Assembly (NCBI GenBank): GCA_927407015.1
Contig: CAKMJT010000045.1
Coordinates: 1 to 64,000, forward strand
Direction: 5' to 3'
Source: an uncultured Proteiniphilum sp.
GTDB lineage: Bacteria; Bacteroidota; Bacteroidia; Bacteroidales; Dysgonomonadaceae
DNA length: 64,000 bases
Numbering within the stretch: the first letter of the stretch is position 1; each line of letters opens with the position of its first letter. This document shows, one piece after another, positions 8,140 through 16,106 of this stretch. The notes below the pieces were generated by a model that was given only the letters and a program-made list of their open reading frames with translations, did no database searches and had not been told where the DNA came from. The translations under genes were made by a program, and so were the position numbers.

Positions 8140-8613
8140 CTAATCTTTATGCAAAACCACATTTAAAGGAATAAAAGCGCCCACTTTCAAGCCCCAGTCA
8201 ATATTATCAACAGGGGTAAACAGAAATACAAACGCATTTCCCACGTTCCCTAATTTGAAATTGAGGCCGGTCTGGACTATGAATTTATTTTCATCTATCA
8301 TATACTCTTCCGCCAAAACCCACGATACCGGGATTTTTTTGTCGAACCCTACAAACCAGTATTCGTTAAAATTGTAGATGGTATTGGCAAAGGGCGTGTA
8401 TCCCACCGACAGGTAGGTTTTATTATTGAACATGGCGCCCAACTCGGCATGGATACGCGTTATTTCCGTTTTGTTACCGTCAAAATCGTACATCACAAAA
8501 GGGTTAACACGTACCCCTGTGATTACTTTTAACCGTTCGCCTTCCTGGGCATTCGCTGTGAATACCCAGAAAAGTACGAAGGTTAATAACAACAGTTGTT
8601 TTCTCATTTCCAA
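8140..8613 (-). CDS. Exported beta-rich protein of unknown function
   Basis: 157 residues with a clear signal peptide (RKQLLLLTFVLFWVFTANAQ). After cleavage the chain alternates hydrophobic and polar residues with many aromatics (KTYLSVGYTPFANTIYNF, WVFTANA-free body, FIVQTGLNFKLG), as in small outer-membrane or periplasmic beta proteins. No metal motif is seen. It is in the operon of metal genes 9859 to 6222. The start could also be Met3 at 8607. Confidence 0.75.
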   Translation of the reverse strand: MEMRKQLLLLTFVLFWVFTANAQEGERLKVITGVRVNPFVMYDFDGNKTEITRIHAELGAMFNNKTYLSVGYTPFANTIYNFNEYWFVGFDKKIPVSWVLAEEYMIDENKFIVQTGLNFKLGNVGNAFVFLFTPVDNIDWGLKVGAFIPLNVVLHKD

Positions 8614-8651
8614 AGATTTTTTAAATACTTTAGGTTAAAATACTGGCCGTA

Positions 8652-9038
8652 TTATACGTTTTCAATGACCTTTTCAAGTTTTGCCCTTATTTCGTTGGCG
8701 ATTTCCCCTAATTTGTCATTTTCAACCGCCAGCATCGAAGCCATCGGGTCAACGGCAGCTACTTCTGTTTTGCCATCATCCAGTTCCTGCACAATCACAT
8801 TGCAGGGAAGCATGGCTCCGATTTTATTTTCGGCCCGCAGCGCTTTATGTGCAAATGGCGGATTGCAAGCCCCTAAAATTTGGTATTTATTGAAATCGAC
8901 ATCCAGTTTCTTTTTCAATGTGGCCTGCACATCAATCTCTGTCAAAACCCCGAATCCTTCTTTTTTAAGTTCTTCGGTTACTTTCTCAATGGCTTCATCG
9001 AAACCGTACTCTGTTATCTTTTCAATGTAATACTTCAT
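8652..9038 (-). CDS. DUF302 domain protein
   Basis: 128 residues matching the DUF302 pattern: KYYIEKITEYGFDEAIEKV at the start, then EGFGVLTEIDVQATLKKKLD, YQILGACNPPFAHKAL and LPCNVIVQE. Function of the family is unknown; it is often found near metal or redox stress genes in Bacteroidota. It is soluble and lies 11 bases after the SHOCT gene in the operon. Confidence 0.9.
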   Translation of the reverse strand: MKYYIEKITEYGFDEAIEKVTEELKKEGFGVLTEIDVQATLKKKLDVDFNKYQILGACNPPFAHKALRAENKIGAMLPCNVIVQELDDGKTEVAAVDPMASMLAVENDKLGEIANEIRAKLEKVIENV

Positions 9039-9049
9039 GATTTTTTATT

Positions 9050-9283
9050 TTACATTAAATCTTTTTTTCGTTCTTCAAATTCTTGTTTATCAATTTCTCC
9101 CTTGGCATAACGCTCTTTTAAAATATCGAGCGCCGACTTACTTTCGGGTAGGTTGCCGGGGCGGTTATTTTGACTCATTCCTTTAACAACCATCCAAACA
9201 ACGGCAATTACGATAATGAGCCCTATAACCCACCACCAGCCCATTCCCATTCCCCATCCGTGACACCCAAATCCATCCATCAT
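9050..9283 (-). CDS. SHOCT-domain small membrane protein
   Basis: 77 residues. A Gly/Trp/Met-rich N-terminus (GCHGWGMGMGWWW) leads into one membrane helix (VIGLIIVIAVVWMVV). The C-terminal SHOCT motif is clear: ALDILKERYAKGEIDKQEFEE. SHOCT modules are thought to mediate oligomerisation. It belongs to the metal operon; the His/Cys/Met-rich head could touch metal, which is inference. Confidence 0.9.
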   Translation of the reverse strand: MMDGFGCHGWGMGMGWWWVIGLIIVIAVVWMVVKGMSQNNRPGNLPESKSALDILKERYAKGEIDKQEFEERKKDLM

Positions 9284-9334
9284 AACATTCTCCTTTCTTT
9301 TTATCGCTTGTTTTTTTAAAAACCGAACTGGTGT

Positions 9335-9859
9335 TTACCAACAATTGCTGCGACGTGACATCATCATCTGTTTACGAGAATTCATTCCCATATTACCTGC
9401 ATGCCAGCAATTTTCCGACATATCCCACCAATTGTAATTGTTGTTGTTAAAGTAGGTAAGCTGCTTTTCAGTAAGAAGTTTTTTTACCTGAACTTTTGTC
9501 TCCAGGTTGATATCCTCAATTTTTTCTTCTTTATCGCGGATAGTGCTTCTCAGTGATTTCACCTTTTTTACATCGAGCTCGGGATTTGAATTAGCAGCCC
9601 GGTATTCCATTCTCAAACTGCGAAGCTCATTTTCGATTGGAAGCTTTTTCTCGTAACTGTTTTTACGTAGCTCATTGATTTCCGTAATTTGTTCGGCTGA
9701 TAAGGCATATTCCGCCGGGGTGTTGTTGTTCCACCATTGGGCATTAGCGTTTACCGACCAGTTTGAGTTACAACAATGAGGTTGTGCCATTGCCTGCGAT
9801 GCAGAAAAGATAATTAATCCTGCAAGTAAAAAAGCCATTTTAAATTTTCCAGTTTTCAT
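9335..9859 (-). CDS. Spy/CpxP/ZraP-like periplasmic metal-stress protein
   Basis: 174 residues with signal peptide (KMAFLLAGLIIFSASQAMA). The helical body includes LSAEQITEINELRKNSYEKKLPIENELRSLR-type heptads (residues about 55-95) and KVKKLLTEKQL, the layout of Spy/ZraP chaperones. Both ends are rich in Asn, Trp, Cys, His and Met (PHCCNSNW, CWHAGNMGMNSRKQMMM), suiting soft-metal binding. It is the first gene of the operon running down to 6222, behind a palindromic operator. Confidence 0.82.
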   Translation of the reverse strand: MKTGKFKMAFLLAGLIIFSASQAMAQPHCCNSNWSVNANAQWWNNNTPAEYALSAEQITEINELRKNSYEKKLPIENELRSLRMEYRAANSNPELDVKKVKSLRSTIRDKEEKIEDINLETKVQVKKLLTEKQLTYFNNNNYNWWDMSENCWHAGNMGMNSRKQMMMSRRSNCW

Positions 9860-9922
9860 AATTAATAATTTTTAATGTTAGACATTCTAATAATTTCAAC
9901 ATCAAAATTACCAATAAGTTAG

Positions 9923-9943
9923 TGCAACACTATTGCAAAGTTA
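9923..9943 (-). promoter_or_regulatory. Promoter and palindromic operator of the Spy-CDF operon
   Basis: On the minus strand TAACTTTG (9936-9943) is a Bacteroidota -7 box. It overlaps TGCAAT-AGT-GTTGCA (9923-9937), a near-perfect 6-3-6 palindrome. The same arrangement occurs at 22211-22231, also just downstream of a Fur-family gene. Confidence 0.65.
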
Positions 9944-10354
9944 ATCGCAGCGAGGACACACACCGTTAATAATGAATTGAGCATTATCGTAGGTGTAGCC
10001 TTCAGGAAGTTTAATGTTGGGAATTGGAAGTTCTTTCATACAACGTGTTCTGCCACAACGTGTACAATAAAAATGAACGTGCAGGTCATGTATATTACAT
10101 GTGCATTCATCATCGCAAACGGCATATTTAACCGAGCCTGAACCATCATCAACAGGGTGGACAATGAAATTTTCCTCGAATGTTTTAAGCGCCCTGAAAA
10201 TGGTTGAACGCTCCACTTTTTCAAATCGTTGCTCCAAATCCGCCAGGCTCAGCGCTTTCCCGGTTTCGGCAAGTGTTTTATAAACCAGGGTTCGCATGGC
10301 TGTTGGTTTGACGTTTTTCGATTCGAGTTTTTTGTCGATTTCCTTGTTTTCCAT
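9941..10354 (-). CDS. Fur-family metalloregulator (1)
   Basis: 137 residues. The winged-helix part (PTAMRTLVYKTLAETGKALSL, ERSTIFRALKTF) recognises DNA. The C-terminal half carries HDLHVHFYCTRCGRTRC and a final CPRC, the Fur/Zur metal and structural zinc sites, plus CDDECTC in the middle. It probably represses the adjacent metal genes when its metal is bound, binding the palindrome near 9930; that link is inference. Closely related to the second Fur-family gene at 22229-22642. Confidence 0.92.
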   Translation of the reverse strand: MENKEIDKKLESKNVKPTAMRTLVYKTLAETGKALSLADLEQRFEKVERSTIFRALKTFEENFIVHPVDDGSGSVKYAVCDDECTCNIHDLHVHFYCTRCGRTRCMKELPIPNIKLPEGYTYDNAQFIINGVCPRCD

Positions 10355-10401
10355 ATCGTCAAATATTTATGAGAGAAATATTATTCAGAACTTTCATACC
10401 C

Positions 10402-10409
10402 CAAATTTA
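10402..10409 (-). promoter_or_regulatory. -7 promoter box for Fur-family gene 1
   Basis: TAAATTTG on the minus strand, 48 bases upstream of the start codon; fits TAnnTTTG. No palindrome is seen here. Confidence 0.45.
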
Positions 10410-10480
10410 CATAAAAATGTTTAATAACCTTACGGGATTTATCTTTACAACTTCAATTGCTGTACTACCCACATCTTTAA

Positions 10481-11110
10481 TTACTTGACTCCTTCAAATA
10501 CTTCAAAATAATTGGAATTGTTCTGAATTGTAAATTTGAAAATACATGAATTCATTTTTGGATTAAATCCCCCAAAATGATTGTCATTTTGATTGTGTTG
10601 GGTATTCATGTGATTGGTCCAGGCGTTCCATTGGTCAGTTCCCGCCCAGTTGCTGTTGCCCCAACCTTGATTCATATTTCCCCAGCAATTGCCATCGTTC
10701 ATCCAGGCGTTATTTGTCCAACCGGATTGGCGGTTTGTGCAAAAATCATAATTATTGCGATTATGTCCATATTCAGCAAAAAAATCTTGTCCGGTATAAC
10801 ACACCATAATGCTGTCATAGTTTTGGTATAGTTGCATTGTAAAGGTTGAATCAAAATTGTAGGACAAACAATGCATACTAACTAAGCTATCGTTTATTAG
10901 CGTTACATTTAATGTCGCCGGACTGGACTGATTAGTAGCTGTACTCTTAAGAGTACCTGTATATGTGCCGATTACGCTGGAAGCTAAAGTATTATCCAAG
11001 GGTGTTTCTTCTTCCTTGTTACATGAATAAAAAAGGAATCCAACTACTGCTACCATTAAAAAAATAACTTTTGTATTTTTCATGCCAGTAAATAATTTAT
11101 TTCGTTTCAT
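10481..11110 (-). CDS. Asn/Trp-rich outer-membrane lipoprotein, unknown function
   Basis: 209 residues with a lipoprotein signal: hydrophobic FLMVAVVGFLF then the lipobox YSC and acidic-flanked NKEEET. The middle (about 115-175) is a low-complexity run rich in Asn, Trp, Gly and Met (NNAWMNDGNCWGNMNQGW), similar in style to the ends of the Spy-like protein. It is the last gene of the Czc operon, 17 bases after an HMA-like exported protein. Metal binding outside the cell is a guess from composition. Confidence 0.75.
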   Translation of the reverse strand: MKRNKLFTGMKNTKVIFLMVAVVGFLFYSCNKEEETPLDNTLASSVIGTYTGTLKSTATNQSSPATLNVTLINDSLVSMHCLSYNFDSTFTMQLYQNYDSIMVCYTGQDFFAEYGHNRNNYDFCTNRQSGWTNNAWMNDGNCWGNMNQGWGNSNWAGTDQWNAWTNHMNTQHNQNDNHFGGFNPKMNSCIFKFTIQNNSNYFEVFEGVK

Positions 11111-11127
11111 TTTTCTATCCTCCTATT

Positions 11128-11628
11128 TTATTCCAATATAAATCCTGCATTTTTAACTTTTGCCTCCAATTCGCTATACGCAATTTGTTTTGGATTGTAT
11201 TCAATCAGTACCTGGTTCGATTTACGATATAACTTAAAATCTTCAACACCTTTAATTCCGTTTAACAAAGTCGTCAATTTCTCGTTATCACCTTCTTTAT
11301 GCTCAACAAAACAGATTACGGTTTTTCTTTCATCAATTTTAATTGTAGTGATTTTATTATTATCATTAAGTTCAGCTTCTATATAGAGGGCAAAAGGTAA
11401 ATCTGTCAATTTTGTTTCCTCCCCGTTGTATTTAACAGTCATGTTTTTGTCTATCTGAACCGGCATGCAAGCCTGTGTTCCTAAAACACATATTACAATT
11501 CCGTCGTCACCTAATTTTTCACCACCGACTGTTCCAATAATTTTTTCTGTTTCCTGCGCATAGATGTTCGCAATTGATACACCAAAAATCAAGACTGTTG
11601 CTTTGATTACATTTAATATCTTGTTCAT
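11128..11628 (-). CDS. Exported protein with C-terminal HMA-like domain lacking CxxC
   Basis: 166 residues with a signal peptide ending in ANIYAQ. Residues about 100-166 look like a ferredoxin-fold heavy-metal-associated domain (LLNGIKGVEDFKLYRKSNQVLIEYNP, ELEAKVKNAGF), but the metal-binding CxxC is missing. The middle contains VICVLGTQACMPV. It may be a periplasmic partner of the efflux system that no longer binds metal by the classical loop. Confidence 0.7.
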   Translation of the reverse strand: MNKILNVIKATVLIFGVSIANIYAQETEKIIGTVGGEKLGDDGIVICVLGTQACMPVQIDKNMTVKYNGEETKLTDLPFALYIEAELNDNNKITTIKIDERKTVICFVEHKEGDNEKLTTLLNGIKGVEDFKLYRKSNQVLIEYNPKQIAYSELEAKVKNAGFILE

Positions 11629-11688
11629 TTTGCTTTTTTTATAAATTTTAAATTATTGTATGCGAATTTTTTGTTTGATTTCGCTTTT

Positions 11689-11722
11689 CTGAAAGCGGGC
11701 AAGTTACCTTGCCTGCCTTCAA
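11689..11722. promoter_or_regulatory. Stem-loop in the leader between two operon genes
   Basis: GGCAAG-TTAC-CTTGCC with flanking GAAAGC and GCCTTC forms a stem of about 12 pairs with one mismatch. No T-run follows on the minus strand, so it is more likely an RNA processing or stability element than a terminator. Confidence 0.35.
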
Positions 11723-11740
11723 AAAAAGCATCTAAATCTG

Positions 11741-12322
11741 TTACAATCCTTTGCTATTCAGAAAGGAATTGATTTTATATGAACCACTTGACTGGTTGTA
11801 TGCATGTAAGGCTGAATTTGAACTAAACAACAATTCCATTTCAGAATAAAGTGGGTCGTCAGCGGGAATAACATCCTTAAGGTTGCTAAATGTCAGGCTT
11901 TTAATTTCCCCACTTCCGTCTTTGCTGAAATAGTATTTTGTTCTTTTTTTTGTGCCTGTAAATGGAGAATGAGATACTACTTCTTCTCTGGTGTAAATCC
12001 ATAAACCACTTTTATCTGCCAAAGTTAAGCGGTCATTATTAAAAAAACGGAAAAATTCTCCATTGCAAAGTTGATAACCAAATATTTCGTCCTTATTCAA
12101 ATCAGTTTTTTCACCATTTTTAATTACTGTTACGTAATCTTTTTTGAAAAAATTGTTTGGTTTTATTTTTCCGTCTTTTGTTGCACAGTTAATTGAAACT
12201 TCCATTTTGCCATTTGTGTAATCTTCATAGGTTTTGTAAACCCCACATTTTTGTGCGCTTACAGTTAGCCCCATTACAGCAAAAAATGCTGCTATTATTA
12301 TTTTAAAATTATATGTTTTCAT
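11741..12322 (-). CDS. Exported protein of unknown function
   Basis: 193 residues with a signal peptide (IIIAAFFAVMGLTVSAQ). The mature part begins KCGVYKTYEDYTNGKME. Two or three cysteines and a beta-rich pattern; no recognised family. Found in the Czc operon between two other small exported proteins. Confidence 0.68.
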   Translation of the reverse strand: MKTYNFKIIIAAFFAVMGLTVSAQKCGVYKTYEDYTNGKMEVSINCATKDGKIKPNNFFKKDYVTVIKNGEKTDLNKDEIFGYQLCNGEFFRFFNNDRLTLADKSGLWIYTREEVVSHSPFTGTKKRTKYYFSKDGSGEIKSLTFSNLKDVIPADDPLYSEMELLFSSNSALHAYNQSSGSYKINSFLNSKGL

Positions 12323-12393
12323 ATTGATAATATTTAATTGAAACCTAAATTGTTATTTTAATATTTTGCTTTTGGGAGGAATTAAATACTATC

Positions 12394-12783
12394 TCAGCAC
12401 AAAAACACCTGTAGTTGTGCCCTGTTTAAAGCAAACTTAGGTGTTGAAAATGTATTTAAATGGTTATGAATTTTTTGTCGGTTTATATTTAAGATGAAAT
12501 TCTCATTACCACATGTTAAAAATGGGCAGTTAATGATTGGCTTTACTTTATTGCTAATTTTTTTTGAGGCATTAAAAAAGGTATCGACTATTTTAAATGA
12601 AATAACCTTTGTATGGCAACCGGAACAAGGAGTATCACAACATTTTTCAGAGGTTTTATCAAAATAAATTGAAAGTAGTTTCCTGTTACAAAAGTTCTCC
12701 TGTATGGTCACCCCTGTGATAGTTAAGGTGAAAAACACGGCAAATGTAATATGAATCATTTTTTTTAACATGCGAAAATTCAT
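12394..12783 (-). CDS. Small exported Cys-rich protein, HYC_CC_PP-like
   Basis: 129 residues with an N-terminal hydrophobic segment (ITFAVFFTLTITGVTI). The pattern NFCNRKLLSIYF then EKCCDTPCSGCH resembles the Bacteroidota family named for HYC...CC motifs, here with FC for YC. It likely acts in the periplasm with the metal pump. Its start overlaps the HydE-like stop by one base. Confidence 0.62.
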   Translation of the reverse strand: MNFRMLKKMIHITFAVFFTLTITGVTIQENFCNRKLLSIYFDKTSEKCCDTPCSGCHTKVISFKIVDTFFNASKKISNKVKPIINCPFLTCGNENFILNINRQKIHNHLNTFSTPKFALNRAQLQVFLC

Positions 12784-13889
12784 TATATTAAAATTTCATT
12801 TCTCCGATTCATTCTATGTAAATAATGCTTAGCGTCACCTGCTTCTCCAAAAGCAACTTTGCCATTTGCCAGGTTTATTCTGGCTACCGTACAACTTTGA
12901 CATTCAACCGGGCTTTCGGCAATACAGGGTTTATTATCATATAAATTGTAATTTTTCCGGTATGATTGCGGGGTTATATTCGGCATAAAAACATTTGCCG
13001 CTATCTGAATGGCTTTTTCCCTGCCTAATTTATCTATGGATTGCAGTGCGGTTGATGCGGCAATATTTATGTCTTTCATCATAATCCTTATTATTGCCAA
13101 CACTTTTAAAGTTAGCTCAAATCGGGCGTTCAAAGGCATTAATGTATTACGTTGTTCAAAGAGAGGTGTTTCTTTGTGTTCAATATAGGGTCCAATACCA
13201 CACATATCAATATCAATAGCTTTCATAAACAGAATATCATCTGCAATATGGCTTATGGTTTGCCCGGGTAACCCAACCATAATCCCCGTGCCAACCTGGT
13301 AACCTGTTTTTTTTATTACCCGGAGAGATTCTATTCGTTTTTCAAAAATATGTAAAGAATCATACGGGTGAATTTTATTATACAGTTCTTTATTTGAGGT
13401 TTCAATCCTAAGCAAATATCGGTTTGCGCCACTTTCGAACCATCTTGAATAGGTTGATTCATTTTGTTCTCCACAGGACAGGGTAATTCCAAAGTTGTTA
13501 CCTGTAATCTTACGGATTTGTTTGAGCAATCTATCTACACGGTTTTCAAACTCCCTGGATTTAACTTCACCCGACTGCAATACAATGGAACCATAATGCT
13601 CATCAAAAGCGAATTGAGCTGCCTGGATTATTTCCCGGTCTGATAAAGAATATCTTTGAACGTTCTTATTGCTTTTTCCTATCCCACAATAAAAACAGTC
13701 TTTGGCACACAAATTCGAAAATTCAATCAATCCTCTTAAATAGACTTTATCTCCTATTTGACCTGATTTTACTTCTTTCGCCTTTTGATATAAAAATTTT
13801 GTTTCGGATGGATTTGCATATAATAGTTCAATTATATCATCTTTAGAGAAATCATTGTTTTGTAATATGTTTTTTATGGAAGTGTTCAT
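12783..13889 (-). CDS. hydE: Radical SAM protein of the HydE type ([FeFe]-hydrogenase H-cluster maturase family)
   Basis: 368 residues. The radical SAM cluster motif is CAKDCFYCG (near residues 61-68, CxxxCxxC), followed by the HydE-like GKSNKNVQRYSLSDREI. Other marks are VLQSGEV, TLSCGEQ, GTGIMVGLPGQT and GIGPYIEH. Near the C-terminus CIAESPVECQSC (C-x7-C-x2-C) matches the spacing of the accessory cluster in Thermotoga HydE. No HydF, HydG or hydrogenase gene is nearby; it is embedded in a metal-efflux operon between a P-type ATPase and small Cys-rich proteins. The substrate here is therefore uncertain. Confidence 0.85.
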   Translation of the reverse strand: MNTSIKNILQNNDFSKDDIIELLYANPSETKFLYQKAKEVKSGQIGDKVYLRGLIEFSNLCAKDCFYCGIGKSNKNVQRYSLSDREIIQAAQFAFDEHYGSIVLQSGEVKSREFENRVDRLLKQIRKITGNNFGITLSCGEQNESTYSRWFESGANRYLLRIETSNKELYNKIHPYDSLHIFEKRIESLRVIKKTGYQVGTGIMVGLPGQTISHIADDILFMKAIDIDMCGIGPYIEHKETPLFEQRNTLMPLNARFELTLKVLAIIRIMMKDINIAASTALQSIDKLGREKAIQIAANVFMPNITPQSYRKNYNLYDNKPCIAESPVECQSCTVARINLANGKVAFGEAGDAKHYLHRMNRRNEILI

Positions 13890-13940
13890 CTTTAATAGCT
13901 TGATATCAATTGAAAGTACGCTTATTCGTTTAATTTCCAG

Positions 13941-16094
13941 TTAATTTCTCATCACTCTCATGGCATTAAAAACAGCAATCAAAGCAACGCCCATATCGCC
14001 AAAAACGGCTTCCCACATGGTGGCAATCCCGAAAATTCCCAATACAATAAAGGCTGCTTTAACCCCTAGGGCAAAAATGATATTTTGCCACACGATATTT
14101 CTGGTTTTCCTGGCAACATCCATTGCAACAGCAACTTTCGAAGGCGAATCGGTCATCAATACCACATCGGCGGTTTCAATTGCCGCATCGGAACCGAGTG
14201 CGCCCATAGCAATTCCCACATCGGCACGGGCAAGTACAGGGGCATCATTTATGCCATCGCCCACAAAAGCAACTTTGCTGTTCTTGTTCAGCATTTTTTC
14301 AATATGTTCAACTTTGTTTTCAGGAAGCAATTCGGCATAATATTCTTTAATACCCAGCCTCCGTGCAAAAATACCCGCGGCATACTTGCTGTCGCCCGTG
14401 AGCATTACCGTTTTTGTACCTTTTTTGTTTAAACGTCCGATGGCTTCAATGGAATCCTCTTTCAAACTATCTGATATAACAATGTAGCCAGCATACTTCC
14501 TGTCAACCACAACATGCACAACCGTTCCTTCAATTTCACATTTGTCATGCGCTATGTTTTCTTTATGAAGGAGTTTATCGTTTCCCACAAATACTACTTT
14601 CTTATCAATAATTGCACAGACGCCATGCCCGGATATCTCTTCAACTTTCCCGATTCTCGAATTGTCAATATCCAACTTATGTGATTCGAGTATAGATTTT
14701 GCAATCGGGTGATTGGAATTATATTCGGCATACGCCGCGTATTCTGATATTTCTTCCTTTGAAAAGCCATTCGAGGTAACTATTTCTGTTACCTTGAACT
14801 CTCCTTTTGTAAGTGTGCCTGTTTTATCAAACGCCACAGTTTTAACCTGGGTAAGTGCATCTAAAAAGTTGGAACCCTTCACTAAAATGCCCTTGCGGGA
14901 AGCCCCGCCTATTCCACCGAAGTATCCGAGCGGAATACTGATAACCAGTGCACAGGGACATGAAATGACCAGAACGACCAACGCCCGGTAAATCCATTCG
15001 CTGAAGGTCGCACCGCTTATTAAAAGCGGAGGTACAACAGCCAGCAACAAAGCGCCAAAAACCACAACGGGAGTATAATATTTGGCAAACGTGGTGATGA
15101 ATTTTTCGGTCTCCGCTTTTTTGGATGTGGCATTTTCAACCATCTCAAGAATTTTTGAAATAGAAGAATCCTCAAAAAGCCTGGAGACTTTTACCGTAAT
15201 TAAACCGGATTGATTTATCATGCCCGCTAATACTTCATCGTTTGGATTTATTTTACGCGGTACACTTTCCCCTGTAAGCGCTGAGGTATCCACAAAGGAA
15301 TTCCCGTCAATTACCAGTCCGTCCAACGGAACTTTTTCACCAGCCCTAACTATTATTTCGTCTCCAAGATTCACATCTTCCGGTGAAACTTTTATTATAT
15401 CCCCGCCATCTTTCAGATTGGCATAATCGGGTTTAATTTCAAGAAGCGATTTTATTGACCCGCGGGAACGGTTTACAGCGATATCCTGGAACAGTTCGCC
15501 AACTACGTAAAATAACATAACAGCAATTGCTTCGGGCATTTCATGTATTGCGAAGGCGCCCAGGGTTGCAACCGACATTAAAAATTGCTCGTTAAAAACC
15601 TGTCCCCGGTTGATGTTTTTAACAGCTGATGCAAGAACATTCCAGCCCACGATAAGGTAGCCCGTCACGAATACCGCATATTCGGCAAGATGAAAAGGCG
15701 TATTGTGAAGCTCCTCTTCAAAAATCAGGCCTGCCACTAAGAGCAGGATACCTGAAATTGCTTTAATAATTGTCCATTTGTTTTCAGCAAGTTCACTTGA
15801 CGAAACAATTGTTTTTTGATTATTATTATCTTCAATTTCAACTTCCGGTTCAATCTCTTTAATTGTGCTTTTTACCTTTTCAAGGTCATCGGTATCTATT
15901 GTCATTGAAGCAGTGGCGAAATTAACGCTCACAAATTTTACTTCCTGGAGTTTACCGACGCCGTCTTCAATCTTTGCCGCACAGGAGGCGCAGTCCAGGT
16001 TTTTTAATTTATATTTTTTCATACCATTGTTTTTAAGCTGTTCAATTATCTCATTCACATGGTTTGGCCGTACAAATGCTTTTATTTCTTTCAT
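13941..16094 (-). CDS. zntA: Heavy-metal P1B-type ATPase (Zn/Cd/Pb exporter, ZntA/CadA-like)
   Basis: 717 residues. An N-terminal HMA domain has LDCASCAAKIE (near 33-43). Membrane part includes the CPC motif in VISCPCALVIS (near 375), typical of soft-metal P1B pumps. Actuator TGES, phosphorylation site DKTGTLT (near 420), MLTGDS and VGDGINDAP are present. It hydrolyses ATP to push Zn, Cd or Pb from cytosol to periplasm, where the adjacent CzcCBA system could take the metal across the outer membrane. It is 12 bases after czcB. Confidence 0.95.
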   Translation of the reverse strand: MKEIKAFVRPNHVNEIIEQLKNNGMKKYKLKNLDCASCAAKIEDGVGKLQEVKFVSVNFATASMTIDTDDLEKVKSTIKEIEPEVEIEDNNNQKTIVSSSELAENKWTIIKAISGILLLVAGLIFEEELHNTPFHLAEYAVFVTGYLIVGWNVLASAVKNINRGQVFNEQFLMSVATLGAFAIHEMPEAIAVMLFYVVGELFQDIAVNRSRGSIKSLLEIKPDYANLKDGGDIIKVSPEDVNLGDEIIVRAGEKVPLDGLVIDGNSFVDTSALTGESVPRKINPNDEVLAGMINQSGLITVKVSRLFEDSSISKILEMVENATSKKAETEKFITTFAKYYTPVVVFGALLLAVVPPLLISGATFSEWIYRALVVLVISCPCALVISIPLGYFGGIGGASRKGILVKGSNFLDALTQVKTVAFDKTGTLTKGEFKVTEIVTSNGFSKEEISEYAAYAEYNSNHPIAKSILESHKLDIDNSRIGKVEEISGHGVCAIIDKKVVFVGNDKLLHKENIAHDKCEIEGTVVHVVVDRKYAGYIVISDSLKEDSIEAIGRLNKKGTKTVMLTGDSKYAAGIFARRLGIKEYYAELLPENKVEHIEKMLNKNSKVAFVGDGINDAPVLARADVGIAMGALGSDAAIETADVVLMTDSPSKVAVAMDVARKTRNIVWQNIIFALGVKAAFIVLGIFGIATMWEAVFGDMGVALIAVFNAMRVMRN

Positions 16095-16106
16095 AATTTT
16101 ATTGTT

